Source: JASTVH01 sp042862465
GTDB lineage: Bacteria > Pseudomonadota > Gammaproteobacteria > Pseudomonadales > Oleiphilaceae
Length of the DNA: 64,000 nt
Assembly: GCA_042862465.1 (NCBI GenBank)
Contig: JASTVH010000014.1
Span: 1 to 64,000, forward strand
Direction of reading: 5' to 3'
Shown here piece by piece: positions 1 to 7,175 of this stretch. Under the pieces are notes generated by a model, which was not told the origin of the DNA, ran no database searches, and saw only the letters and a program-made list of their open reading frames with translations. Within the stretch, counting starts at the first letter, position 1; every line of letters starts with the position of its first letter. The position numbers and the translations under genes are program-made.

Positions 1-195
1 GTGGTGGCTCCACATCAAGGGCTGGCAACACCGGCCAGGAGCCTCAGCGTCTCGCCCTTCGGGAGCCGCTGAGAGCCTCGATAGCCGCGTTGCGCCGGCT
101 CGATTTGGAGCCACCAAACCTTCGCCACCGCGCCTTGCTCTCGAGGCTCTCAGTGGCTCAGTAAGTCAGCGAATTAACCAGACGGGACACTAGGA
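1..195. repeat. Mosaic of inverted repeats in the intergenic region downstream of slyX
   Basis: No gene is visible here. Two nested inverted repeats are present. GGTGGCTCCA at 3-12 is matched by TGGAGCCACC at 106-115. The 18 bases at 63-80 are matched in inverse orientation at 142-159 with one mismatch. A smaller hairpin with CTCAGCG/CGCTGAG arms lies near 44-74. The 15-mer GACGGGACACTAGGA at 181-195 recurs at 5166-5180. This looks like REP-type intergenic repeat DNA; any role in termination is inference. Confidence 0.45.
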
Positions 196-200
196 TCGCC

Positions 201-419
201 TCAGTAGTGGGGAGGTGGAGCCTCATCCTGCGGTGATTTGTCCATGCCTTCCTGCAGCTCGTTTATCTGCTGTTTGAGCAGCCGGTTGGCTTCCCAGAGC
301 TTGCGGATGTCGTTTTCCTGTTCGGCAATCCGGTCATTGAGCGTGGTGACCAGATCGTCCTGGAAGGCGACCCGGGTTTCCAGCTCCATCATTCGGTTTT
401 CCAGTTCGCTGTCGGTCAT
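201..419 (-). CDS. slyX: SlyX family protein
   Basis: The 72-residue product is almost entirely a charged coiled coil: heptad-like leucines and isoleucines run from about residue 5 to 57. It ends in the proline-rich tail PPPHY, and a C-terminal PPHY is the family hallmark. Length fits SlyX proteins (about 70-75 aa). The function of SlyX is unknown; in enterics it is named for its position beside slyD. No slyD lies in the window. The gene stands alone, with 195 bases of repeat-rich DNA after it and about 180 bases before the divergent cold-shock-domain gene. Confidence 0.85.
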   Translation of the reverse strand: MTDSELENRMMELETRVAFQDDLVTTLNDRIAEQENDIRKLWEANRLLKQQINELQEGMDKSPQDEAPPPHY

Positions 420-614
420 ACCGTCCTCTTTTCGTCAGCCGGTTGAGTCATCTGTTATCATTGCGGGTTTGTTAATCTGTGTGGCGCGTCATACGCTCAA
501 ATGGCCTGTGACGAACTACACTGGTAGCCGTGGATCAGTCTGTTTCTTTCCCGTGCTCCGGCGAAACCTGATCCGAAGTCTGAGTCATCAATAACGAAGA
601 GAGTGAGTTGTTCA

Positions 615-1151
615 ATGCAGAACAAGTGGAAAGCCCTTCTTGTAGCTGTCCTTGTTGCCATTCCCGCACCTTTTGTTCTGGGATTGCTTTTGCAGGCGTA
701 CAGTCCCGAGTTGTTTTATTTCCGTACCGCCGGCGGTACCGAAACGGTAACCTCCGATATCGCCGCGCTGATGGGAACCCGGGCAGGCATCATGGCTTAT
801 GTTTCAGCCTTCTTCCTGTTTGTCGTGACCGGTTTTATTGCTGTGGCACTGGCCGTTTCCGGTCAGCAGTCTCCCCGGCGCGCCCGTCGCAGTAATGGTG
901 GTGGTCAGCGTCGTACTGAGTCATCCGGCGATGCACAGGGTGGCGAGGAAGGCACCGTTAAGTGGTTCAACGTGAAGAAAGGATTTGGCTTCATCACCCG
1001 GGAAAGCGGTGACGATGTCTTTGTTCACTTCCGCGCGATTCAGGGCCGTGGTCGCCGTGTGCTGCGCCAGGGTCAGCGTGTCCGTTACGATGTGGTCGAA
1101 GCCGACAAGGGGCTGCAGGCCAACAATGTCTCCATCCTCAACGGCGACTGA
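615..1151 (+). CDS. Membrane-anchored cold-shock-domain protein
   Basis: About 178 aa. The N-terminal ~90 residues contain two hydrophobic stretches (about residues 7-26 and 60-82), predicted as membrane helices. A basic, Arg/Gly/Ser-rich linker follows. The C-terminal ~65 residues are a cold-shock domain starting GTVKWFNVKKGFGFI, with RNP1 (KGFGFI) and RNP2 (VFVHF) intact and therefore likely to bind single-stranded nucleic acid. Classical Csp proteins are only about 70 aa and soluble, so the membrane anchor is the unusual part. I chose ATG 615; an in-frame GTG at 603 is also possible. A hairpin terminator follows at 1161-1190. Confidence 0.8.
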   Translation: MQNKWKALLVAVLVAIPAPFVLGLLLQAYSPELFYFRTAGGTETVTSDIAALMGTRAGIMAYVSAFFLFVVTGFIAVALAVSGQQSPRRARRSNGGGQRRTESSGDAQGGEEGTVKWFNVKKGFGFITRESGDDVFVHFRAIQGRGRRVLRQGQRVRYDVVEADKGLQANNVSILNGD

Positions 1152-1160
1152 TCGTGATCA

Positions 1161-1190
1161 GGGCGGAGCCTGGCTCCGCCCCTCTTATTT
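1161..1190 (+). terminator. Rho-independent-type terminator after the cold-shock-domain gene
   Basis: Perfect 8-bp stem GGGCGGAG (1161-1168) / CTCCGCCC (1174-1181) with loop CCTGG, followed by the T-rich CTCTTATTTT. It lies in the gap between two convergent genes and may serve both. The T tract is imperfect. Confidence 0.6.
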
Positions 1191-1196
1191 TCCTCT

Positions 1197-1574
1197 CTAG
1201 TTCCAGCGCGCCTTTTTCTCGCCCCGCGCATCGATCCGCCACCAATACTCGTTCTCTTCTGGCATGCCTTCCTGCCATTCGCCGGTACTGCAGCGGATTT
1301 CCGTTCCCAGTGCTTCAAAGGCCTCCCGGGCACACGCCAGATCGGTCTCCCAGGGCGTATGGGATGAGTCGAAGGTGAGCGAGGAATAGCGGTTGCCCCC
1401 AGCGCGGAAGAATAGGCTGACCGGGACGCGGTGGTCCCCGGAGACGACGGCCCCCTTGTAGCCCGCGTTGTTATCCAGGGGCGACAGGTCGACAGCATCG
1501 AAGCGCTGTTCAAGCCACTGTTTCAGGGCCTCGATGTCCACATCCCGAATGTAGATTTCGATATCGCTCTGCAT
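1197..1574 (-). CDS. Conserved hypothetical protein downstream of dapE
   Basis: A soluble 125-aa acidic protein with no signal peptide or membrane segment. I do not recognise a named domain. The start MQSDIEIYIRDVDIEALKQWL suggests a beta strand then a helix. The middle carries GAVVSGDHRVPVSLFFRAGGNRYSS, and the C-terminus has a Trp-rich end (ENEYWWRI). It starts 3 bases after the dapE stop codon and is therefore probably co-transcribed with dapE. A link to lysine synthesis is not supported by anything beyond position. Confidence 0.65.
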   Translation of the reverse strand: MQSDIEIYIRDVDIEALKQWLEQRFDAVDLSPLDNNAGYKGAVVSGDHRVPVSLFFRAGGNRYSSLTFDSSHTPWETDLACAREAFEALGTEIRCSTGEWQEGMPEENEYWWRIDARGEKKARWN

Positions 1575-1577
1575 GGC

Positions 1578-2711
1578 TTATCCCAATAGACGCACGAGGA
1601 TGTCTTCGTAGATTTCGGAAAGCTGGTCCAGGTCGTCGGCGCTGACCTTCTCGTTGACCTTGTGGATCGTGGCATTCAACGGCCCCAGTTCCAGTACTTG
1701 GGCGCCGGTCGGCGCAATGAAGCGCCCATCAGAGGTGCCTCCGGATGTGGACAGCTCCGGCGTCCGGCCGGTTGTGGCCTCGATGGCTTCCACCGCGGCA
1801 CTGACCAGTGGTCCCCGCTCGGTGAGGAACGGTTCGCCGCTCAGATGCCATTCCAGTTCATAGCGCAACCCGTGACGATCCAGAATCTCGTGTACACGCT
1901 GCTTGAGCTGATCCGCTGAGTTCTCGGTACAGAAGCGAAAATTGAAGACGACTTCCTTTTCCCCTGGGATCACATTGGTGGCCCCGGTACCGGCGCGGAT
2001 GTTGGTGATCTGGAAGCTGGTGGCCGGGAAAAAGTCATTGCCCTGGTCCCAGACGGTGGTCGAGAGCTCGGTCAGGGCCGGAACGGCCTTGTGTACCGGA
2101 TTTTCCGCCAGGTGAGGGTAGGCCACATGCCCCTGGGTGCCCTTAACGATCAGGTTACCGTGCAGGGAGCCACGCCGGCCATTCTTGATGACATCGCCGA
2201 GCTCAGAGGTGGACGAGGGTTCACCGATCAGGCACCAGTCGATCTTCTCATTGCGCTGCTCCAGCGTTTCGACCACCTTGACGGTACCGTTCTGGGCCGG
2301 CCCTTCTTCGTCGGCGGTGATCAGGAAGGCCAGCGAGCCACGGTGCTCGGGGCAGGTCTTGAGGAAGCGCTCGCAGGCGGTGACAAACGCCGCCAGGCTG
2401 CCTTTCATGTCCGCCGAGCCCCGCCCGTGCAGGTAGCCGTCCTTGATCACGGGATCGAACGGGGGGTGTTCCCACTCGGACTCGGGGCCCGTCGGCACTA
2501 CATCGGTATGCCCGGCAAAGGCCAACACAGGCCCACCCGTTCCCCTACGGGCCCAGAAATTGTCCACTTCGCCAAACCGCAACCGCTCCACCTGGAACCC
2601 CAGGGCTTCCAGCCGCTCAATCAGCAACGCCTGGCAACCGGCATCCTCGGGCGTCACCGAGGCCCGGCGAATCAGTTCCTGGGCGAGTTCCAGGGTAGGA
2701 GACAACGACAT
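1578..2711 (-). CDS. dapE: Succinyl-diaminopimelate desuccinylase
   Basis: A 377-aa zinc M20-family hydrolase that cleaves N-succinyl-LL-2,6-diaminopimelate to LL-diaminopimelate and succinate, for lysine and peptidoglycan. Seen: the metal-binding AFAGHTDVVP, the HGRGSADMKG segment with the bridging Asp, the catalytic DEEGPAQNGT, and the C-terminal TSGGTSDGRF and NATIHKVNE motifs. Length matches the family (375-380 aa). It lies downstream of dapD and dapC in the same direction, so three succinylase-branch genes cluster here. The 171 bases between dapD and dapE hold repeats, so dapE may have its own promoter. Confidence 0.95.
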   Translation of the reverse strand: MSLSPTLELAQELIRRASVTPEDAGCQALLIERLEALGFQVERLRFGEVDNFWARRGTGGPVLAFAGHTDVVPTGPESEWEHPPFDPVIKDGYLHGRGSADMKGSLAAFVTACERFLKTCPEHRGSLAFLITADEEGPAQNGTVKVVETLEQRNEKIDWCLIGEPSSTSELGDVIKNGRRGSLHGNLIVKGTQGHVAYPHLAENPVHKAVPALTELSTTVWDQGNDFFPATSFQITNIRAGTGATNVIPGEKEVVFNFRFCTENSADQLKQRVHEILDRHGLRYELEWHLSGEPFLTERGPLVSAAVEAIEATTGRTPELSTSGGTSDGRFIAPTGAQVLELGPLNATIHKVNEKVSADDLDQLSEIYEDILVRLLG

Positions 2712-2747
2712 AAAGTTTTCCGTTCAGCCAAAGATTGGCGCCGCACC

Positions 2748-2827
2748 GTAGGTTGGGCTGAGCTTGCGAAGCCCAACATGGCAGCGCCCTATTGCGGAGT
2801 TGGGCTTCCTTCGTCAACCCAACCTAC
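2748..2827. repeat. REP-like palindromic element, family B
   Basis: Begins GTAGGTTGGGCTGA and ends with the inverse CAACCCAACCTAC. A second internal pair (GAAGCCCAACA / GTTGGGCTTC) is also inverted. Related copies lie at 30398-30472, 36427-36508 and 36941-37022. It sits between dapD and dapE and would fold into a long hairpin. Confidence 0.75.
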
Positions 2828-2836
2828 CATATTGTT

Positions 2837-2883
2837 CCAACGTCCAACGTCCAACGTCCAACGTCCAACGTCCAACGTCCAAC
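2837..2883. repeat. Heptanucleotide tandem array (CCAACGT)
   Basis: Six full copies of CCAACGT plus a partial CCAAC, with no errors. On the minus strand (ACGTTGG units) the array begins at the dapD stop codon. A sister array with unit CCGACGT lies at 5898-5949, just 3' of dapC, and degenerate heptads lie at 10748-10777 and about 61918-62056. Confidence 0.85.
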
Positions 2884-3911
2884 TACTGATTCGCGTGCAA
2901 CTCCTCGTTCAGTTCAATCGCACTCTTGTTGGTCTTGCACTCCACCGCACCATTCACGGAGTTGCGGCGGAACAGCAGGTCCGACTTGCCCGCCAGATCC
3001 CGCGCCTTGACGGTTTCCACCAGCTCGTTGTTGTCATCGAGCACCGCCACTTTGGTCCCGGCCGTCAGGTATAGGCCCGCCTCGACGGTGCAGCGATCCC
3101 CCAGGGGAATGCCGATGCCGGCATTGGCGCCCAGCAGGCAGTTCTTGCCCACGCTGATAATGATATTACCACCACCTGACAGCGTGCCCATGGTGGAACA
3201 GCCGCCTCCGAGGTCGGAGCCTTCGCCGATCAGCACGCCGGCAGAAATGCGGCCCTCGATCATGGACTTGCCTTCCGTCCCAGCGTTGAAGTTGATAAAG
3301 CCTTCATGCATGACGGTGGTCCCTTCGCCCACGTAAGCACCGAGGCGAACCCGGGCGGTATCGGCGATCCGGACGCCCTTGGGCACCACGTAGTCGGTCA
3401 TCTGCGGGAACTTGTCCACGGACTTCACTTCCAGGGCCCGATCGTCCATCCGCGCGGCCAGTTGACGCTGTGGGAGTTCTTCCAGGTCGATGGCGCCTTC
3501 GTTGGTCCAGGCCACGTTCGGCAGCAGCCCGAAGATACCTTCCAGGGACAGCCCATGCGGCTTGACGTAACGATGGGAAATCAGGTGCAGCTTCAGATAG
3601 ACCTCGGGAGTGCTGGTGGCCTTGTCGTCGCTTTCCAGCAGTGTCACCACAATGCTGCGGCGGCTGGCCTTGCAGGCGCGGGCCAGCTGGGCCTGGTCTT
3701 CGAACCCGGCCTGGGTGAGGCCATCAGCGAGCTTGTTCAGCTGATCGTGATTGACCTCCAGCGCGTTATTGCCGCTGCCGATGTTCAGCGTGTTGCGGAC
3801 CACTTCCACCAGTGTCGCGTCCGGCAGGTACTCCGGTGCCTGATAGTAGACTTCCAGCCATTCCTGCTGGGTGTTCTGGGTGCCGACACCGATTCCGAAA
3901 GCAAAGCTCAT
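2883..3911 (-). CDS. dapD: 2,3,4,5-tetrahydropyridine-2,6-dicarboxylate N-succinyltransferase
   Basis: The 342-aa product transfers succinyl from succinyl-CoA to tetrahydrodipicolinate, the first committed step of the succinylase branch to DAP. This is the long, Pseudomonas-type DapD (about 340 aa) rather than the 274-aa enteric form. The C-terminal half shows a left-handed beta-helix of hexapeptide repeats (around VRIADTARVRLGAYVGEGTTV and GRISAGVLIGEGSDLGGG). The GGGCSTMGTLSGGG stretch is typical of this subgroup. The stop codon abuts a heptamer array. Upstream, 60 bases away, is the ArsC-like gene. Confidence 0.95.
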   Translation of the reverse strand: MSFAFGIGVGTQNTQQEWLEVYYQAPEYLPDATLVEVVRNTLNIGSGNNALEVNHDQLNKLADGLTQAGFEDQAQLARACKASRRSIVVTLLESDDKATSTPEVYLKLHLISHRYVKPHGLSLEGIFGLLPNVAWTNEGAIDLEELPQRQLAARMDDRALEVKSVDKFPQMTDYVVPKGVRIADTARVRLGAYVGEGTTVMHEGFINFNAGTEGKSMIEGRISAGVLIGEGSDLGGGCSTMGTLSGGGNIIISVGKNCLLGANAGIGIPLGDRCTVEAGLYLTAGTKVAVLDDNNELVETVKARDLAGKSDLLFRRNSVNGAVECKTNKSAIELNEELHANQ

Positions 3912-3971
3912 GGTTCAGGCTCCTAAATCATTGATTGCATCATTTTGAAAGGGGAAGGGCGCAGCGCTGCC

Positions 3972-4319
3972 TCAGGATTGCAGCGCCTCACGCCATTGGT
4001 CTTCAGTGAAGCCGACCAGCAACTGGCCATCGGCTTCCAGTATGGGGCGCTTGATAACGGATGGATTATCCTGCATGACCTTGACGGCAGTGACCGGATC
4101 CAGGTTGCTGCGGGTCTCTTCGGGCAGCTGTCGCCAGGTGGTGCCGCGCCGGTTGATAAGCGTGTCCAGGCCAAGGCGGTCGACCCAGGCTTCAAGCTGG
4201 TCTGGTGTAATACCGTCCTTGCGAAAATCGTGGAAGCGATACTCGATCGCCTCGGCGGTCAGCCATTTTCGGGCGGCCCGCACCTTATCGCAATTGGGGA
4301 TGCCGTAGAGTACGACCAT
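3972..4319 (-). CDS. ArsC/Spx-family thioredoxin-fold protein (YffB-like)
   Basis: 115 aa. The start MVVLYGIPNCDKVRAARKWL carries the single active Cys of the ArsC/Spx fold (GIPNCDxVRKA). Further family features are RRGTTWRQLP and a PSVIKRPILE motif, where the Pro-Arg-Pro-like segment packs near the active site. The length is right for YffB-type proteins, whose in vivo substrate is unknown; real arsenate reduction is not implied. YffB-type genes commonly sit beside dap genes in gammaproteobacteria, matching its position upstream of dapD. Confidence 0.85.
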   Translation of the reverse strand: MVVLYGIPNCDKVRAARKWLTAEAIEYRFHDFRKDGITPDQLEAWVDRLGLDTLINRRGTTWRQLPEETRSNLDPVTAVKVMQDNPSVIKRPILEADGQLLVGFTEDQWREALQS

Positions 4320-4406
4320 GCTAATTCCTTCCGCGGATCGTTCAGGAACGCGTAGTTTAAGGGGATGGCGGTCAGGAATAAACGGGTAAGCGGGACTCGT
4401 TACTGA

Positions 4407-4778
4407 TCAAAGTGAATTTTGCATGAACTCAACAAACGCTTCGGCCTGGTCCACGGCCCAGGTGGCGTGATCCAGGTCCACCGAGTAGTTTCGGTAGTCC
4501 GCGATCAGGCGAAGCTCTTCAGCTTTGTTCAAGGCTTTGCCAAGTTCGACGGGAATCTGACCGGTCTTTACCAGGTGCAGGCTGAAGGCTGATATCAAGC
4601 CACTATGACTCCGGACCGTTTCAGGATGGACAGGGGCGGCGCTTGCAAACAGGACCGCTCTGGCGGCATCAAACATGGCGTAGTAGGCGCGATTTCAGGC
4701 CCCGTCCAGGTCGCCGGCGTCCAGCAATAACCTGGCTGATTTGGCCGCTCGATTGGCTTTCGCAATCAAGTCGCTCAC
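4407..4778 (-). pseudogene. HEPN-domain protein (HepT-like toxin partner) interrupted by an in-frame TGA
   Basis: Read from GTG 4778 the frame encodes about 27 residues ending in GDLDGA, then hits TGA at 4697-4695, and continues in the same frame as NRAYYAMFDAARAVLF to a stop at 4407. HEPN proteins of this subgroup usually read DGACNRAYYAMFxAARA, so the TGA sits where Cys (TGC/TGT) is expected. Without the stop the protein would be 123 aa, normal for the family. The GTG start overlaps the MNT stop (GTGA), a coupled toxin-antitoxin layout. Downstream ATG 4676 could yield an 89-aa fragment lacking the first helix. Either a nonsense pseudogene, a sequencing error or, less likely, recoding. Confidence 0.75.
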
Positions 4779-5104
4779 AGGCGTACGCCTTCGCGCTCGA
4801 TATTCTCCAGTAGCCGAGGGTTTGAATAGGATTCGGGATGCTCCCATTCGTCTTCCCAGATCGGTAACGGCTGAATTCGAACTCCTGTCTCAAGGAGCAC
4901 GTCAAAGGCGATGTCAGCCATGGCCAGTTTGGTGGTGATGAAATCACCATGGTTTCCCTTGATGAGAACGGCGACATCCGCATCGCTATCGGGGCGGAAA
5001 TCGTCATGAACGCGGCTGCCGAAAAGAATGAATCCGGCGACATCATATTGAGTGGATATCTGTTCAATGAACTGACTTACAGCTGCTCGAGTCTTGTCAT
5101 CCAT
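4775..5104 (-). CDS. MNT-domain minimal nucleotidyltransferase (MntA-like antitoxin)
   Basis: 109 aa. The nucleotidyltransferase signature GSX10DXD is exact: GS at FILFGSRVHDD, then ten residues, then DAD. A third acidic residue is plausible at AFDVL. MNT proteins paired with HEPN proteins act as antitoxins; some AMPylate the HepT toxin. The gene starts at ATG 5104 with GGAAG upstream and overlaps the HEPN frame by 4 bases. The pair is inserted between the PilZ gene and the ArsC-like gene of the dap cluster, which suggests acquisition. Because the HEPN partner carries a stop codon, the module may be decaying. Confidence 0.85.
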   Translation of the reverse strand: MDDKTRAAVSQFIEQISTQYDVAGFILFGSRVHDDFRPDSDADVAVLIKGNHGDFITTKLAMADIAFDVLLETGVRIQPLPIWEDEWEHPESYSNPRLLENIEREGVRL

Positions 5105-5165
5105 TAGCCACGCTTCCGAAAAAACATTTAGATATCAATGTAACCCAAAACTGCCACGACGTCAT

Positions 5166-5180
5166 GACGGGACACTAGGA
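5166..5180. repeat. Copy of the 15-mer GACGGGACACTAGGA overlapping a stop codon
   Basis: Identical to 181-195. Here the stop codon (TAG on the minus strand, 5177-5175) of the PilZ gene lies inside the motif; at the other site the motif starts 5 bases after the slyX stop. A core GACACTAGG recurs at 36929-36937. Confidence 0.6.
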
Positions 5181-5855
5181 GCCTTTGGATTGCTCGTAAA
5201 TAAAACTGTTGAGCACGATGCGGGCATTGCTGGAGACGTCTTCAAACTGCAGTCCAAACAGGAGTCTGGGATGCCCGTCCGGGGTCTTGACCGGGGTGCG
5301 GTTGCGAATGCGGGCGCGCAGATTGAGGGCCTTGGTGGTTTCCGCCACCGACAGTTTGAAGCGCAGTTGCAGGACGGTGCCGACGGGGGCGACTTCGGTG
5401 TCCGATTCCACCCCTGCGCCGGCGGAGCTGAGGTCGGTGATCTCCACGGCCTGCCCGCCTTCTTCCCCCATCGGGCTAATCAGGGCCGGAATGTGGACGA
5501 GAAAGCGCTCGGTCTCGCGAACCTGCAGAGTCATTAGCTCTTGGGGATAGTGAAGGTGCACCAGCGGGTAGGGCTGCATCGTGACCTGCCGAATCCAGGA
5601 CTGGAAAGCGCAAACCCGGGTGCCGGCGGCCAGGCGCACCGTGTAGACCCGGTCCTGCTTGAGCAGCACCTGCTTGCCCTTGTGTTCCGGGGGCAGGACG
5701 ATGATGCTCTCGCCCTCCACATAGCCGACCAGATGGACCAGATAGCGATGGCTGTGATCCAGCGCTTCCAGGTACACCTGATCACCGGGCTTGAGGCCGA
5801 GTTCTGAAAAAGGGATTTCCACGTCCCTGGGCTGAAACCTGTCTGGCAAGTGCAC
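5175..5855 (-). CDS. PilZ-domain protein, YcgR-like (c-di-GMP effector)
   Basis: The C-terminal ~120 residues are a PilZ domain: RETERFLVHIP supplies the RxxxR arginines and EITDLSSAGAG the D/NxSxxG motif, both needed for c-di-GMP binding. The N-terminal half resembles the YcgR-N/PilZN beta domain (GDQVYLEALDHSHRYLVHLVGYVEG). YcgR-type proteins couple c-di-GMP to motility or surface behaviour. The start is uncertain: the frame is open to ATG 5951 inside a heptamer array, which would add the repetitive peptide SDVGRRT. GTG 5855 or TTG 5849, with AGAGAG upstream, give a more normal protein. It follows dapC at a short distance. Confidence 0.8.
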   Translation of the reverse strand: MHLPDRFQPRDVEIPFSELGLKPGDQVYLEALDHSHRYLVHLVGYVEGESIIVLPPEHKGKQVLLKQDRVYTVRLAAGTRVCAFQSWIRQVTMQPYPLVHLHYPQELMTLQVRETERFLVHIPALISPMGEEGGQAVEITDLSSAGAGVESDTEVAPVGTVLQLRFKLSVAETTKALNLRARIRNRTPVKTPDGHPRLLFGLQFEDVSSNARIVLNSFIYEQSKGS

Positions 5856-5897
5856 GCTCTCTGCGGTTGTCGGTCCTGTAGCCAGTGTAGCCTGTTT

Positions 5898-5949
5898 GAC
5901 GTCCGACGTCCGACGTCCGACGTCCGACGTCCGACGTCCGACGTCCGAC
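5898..5949. repeat. Heptanucleotide tandem array (GTCCGAC)
   Basis: Seven perfect copies of GTCCGAC preceded by GAC, between the dapC stop (5960) and the PilZ gene. On the minus strand the unit is GTCGGAC. Because 7 is not a multiple of 3, the open frame through it encodes a 7-residue repeat (SDVGRRT). Copy-number change would shift the frame of any protein started inside it. Confidence 0.85.
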
Positions 5950-5959
5950 ACCGGCGCGC

Positions 5960-7162
5960 CTAGCCGTAACGCGACTCAACCAACGCCCGGATGCGCCCGG
6001 CGGCAGTGATGCATTCCTCCAGGGGCGCCACCAGCGCCATGCGTACGCGATTGCGGCCGGGGTTGAAACCGTTGATCTCGCGCGACAGGTAGCTGCCGGG
6101 CAGTACCGTCACGTTTTGGTGCTCGAACAGGTCCCGGGCGAAGGTTTCGTCGTCCACCGGGGTTTCCGGCCACAGATAGAAGCCCGCCTCGGGCGCCTCG
6201 ACGTTGAGAACCGGCTTGAGGATGTCCAGTACCGCCTCGAACTTGCGGTTGTAGAGGTGGCGGTTGTCGCGCACGTGTTTCTCGTCATTCCAAGCGGCGA
6301 TGCTGGCATGCTGGTGATGCAGCGGCATGGCGCAGCCGTGGTAGGTGCGGTAGCGCAGAAAGCGCGCAATGAGCTCGCGATCGCCGGCCACGAAACCGGA
6401 GCGCAAGCCTGGCAGGTTGCTGCGCTTGGAGAGGCTGTGAAAGACCAGGCAGCGCCGGAAGTCATCCCGGTTCAGGCTGGCGCAGGCCTGCAGCAGGCCG
6501 ATGGGAGGCTGGGCTTCGTCCCGGTAGAGTTCCGAGTAGCATTCGTCCGCACAGATCACGAAGTCGTGTTCATCGGCCAGCCGGATCAGGTTCTGGAACT
6601 GTTCCTCTGAAATTAGGGCACCGGTGGGATTGCCCGGTGAGCACAGGAAAACCAGCTGGCAGCGCTTCCAGACGTCCGCCGGCACGGCGTCAAAGTCCGG
6701 CTGCCAGCCGTTTTCGGCAGTGCAGGGCAGGAAGTGCGGCTCGGCACCGGCCAGCAGGGTCGCCCCCTCATAGATCTGGTAGAACGGATTGGGCGAGACC
6801 ACCAGCGGCTGCTCATCGCCTCCCACCAGAGCCTGCACAATGGCAAACAGGGCTTCCCGGGTGCCATTAACCGGCAGGATATGCTCCGCCGCCGTAAGGC
6901 GTCCGGCCGGCAGCTGAAAACGGCGCGTTGCCCAGTCCGCGATGGCTTCCCGCAGCGGCTCGATGCCCTTGGTGGCCGGGTAGCGCGCCACGTCCGAGAG
7001 GCTGTCCAGCAGGGTATCGAGCACAAACCGTGGAGGCTCGTGCTTGGGTTCGCCAATGGACAGTGCGATGTGATTCAGCGCGGCCGGCGGCACAACGCCT
7101 TCCTTGAGCTTGGCGAGTTTCTCGAACGGGTAGGGCTGAAGGCGGTCAATATTCGGATTCAT
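5960..7162 (-). CDS. dapC: Succinyldiaminopimelate transaminase
   Basis: 400-aa fold-type I PLP aminotransferase. Seen: SPGNPTGALIS, the substrate-side ICADECYSELY with the PLP-contacting Asp and Tyr, and HSLSKRSNLPGLRSGF containing the Schiff-base Lys. DapC converts N-succinyl-2-amino-6-ketopimelate plus glutamate to succinyl-LL-DAP. The assignment over general aspartate aminotransferase rests on the glnD-dapC-dapD-dapE neighbourhood and the MNPNIDRLQPYPFEKL start typical of this group. It starts 13 bases after glnD, so the two are probably one transcript. Confidence 0.93.
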   Translation of the reverse strand: MNPNIDRLQPYPFEKLAKLKEGVVPPAALNHIALSIGEPKHEPPRFVLDTLLDSLSDVARYPATKGIEPLREAIADWATRRFQLPAGRLTAAEHILPVNGTREALFAIVQALVGGDEQPLVVSPNPFYQIYEGATLLAGAEPHFLPCTAENGWQPDFDAVPADVWKRCQLVFLCSPGNPTGALISEEQFQNLIRLADEHDFVICADECYSELYRDEAQPPIGLLQACASLNRDDFRRCLVFHSLSKRSNLPGLRSGFVAGDRELIARFLRYRTYHGCAMPLHHQHASIAAWNDEKHVRDNRHLYNRKFEAVLDILKPVLNVEAPEAGFYLWPETPVDDETFARDLFEHQNVTVLPGSYLSREINGFNPGRNRVRMALVAPLEECITAAGRIRALVESRYG

Positions 7163-7175
7163 GGGGATCGTTTCG

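Noticed and set aside
2837..2883. CRISPR array
   Set aside because: The heptamers are contiguous with no spacers and no cas genes are near; they are simple tandem repeats.
4695..4697. Selenocysteine codon as the primary explanation
   Set aside because: A UGA at a Cys position fits recoding, but I see no clear SECIS-like hairpin just downstream, and a nonsense mutation or sequencing error is much simpler. Kept only as an option in the findings.
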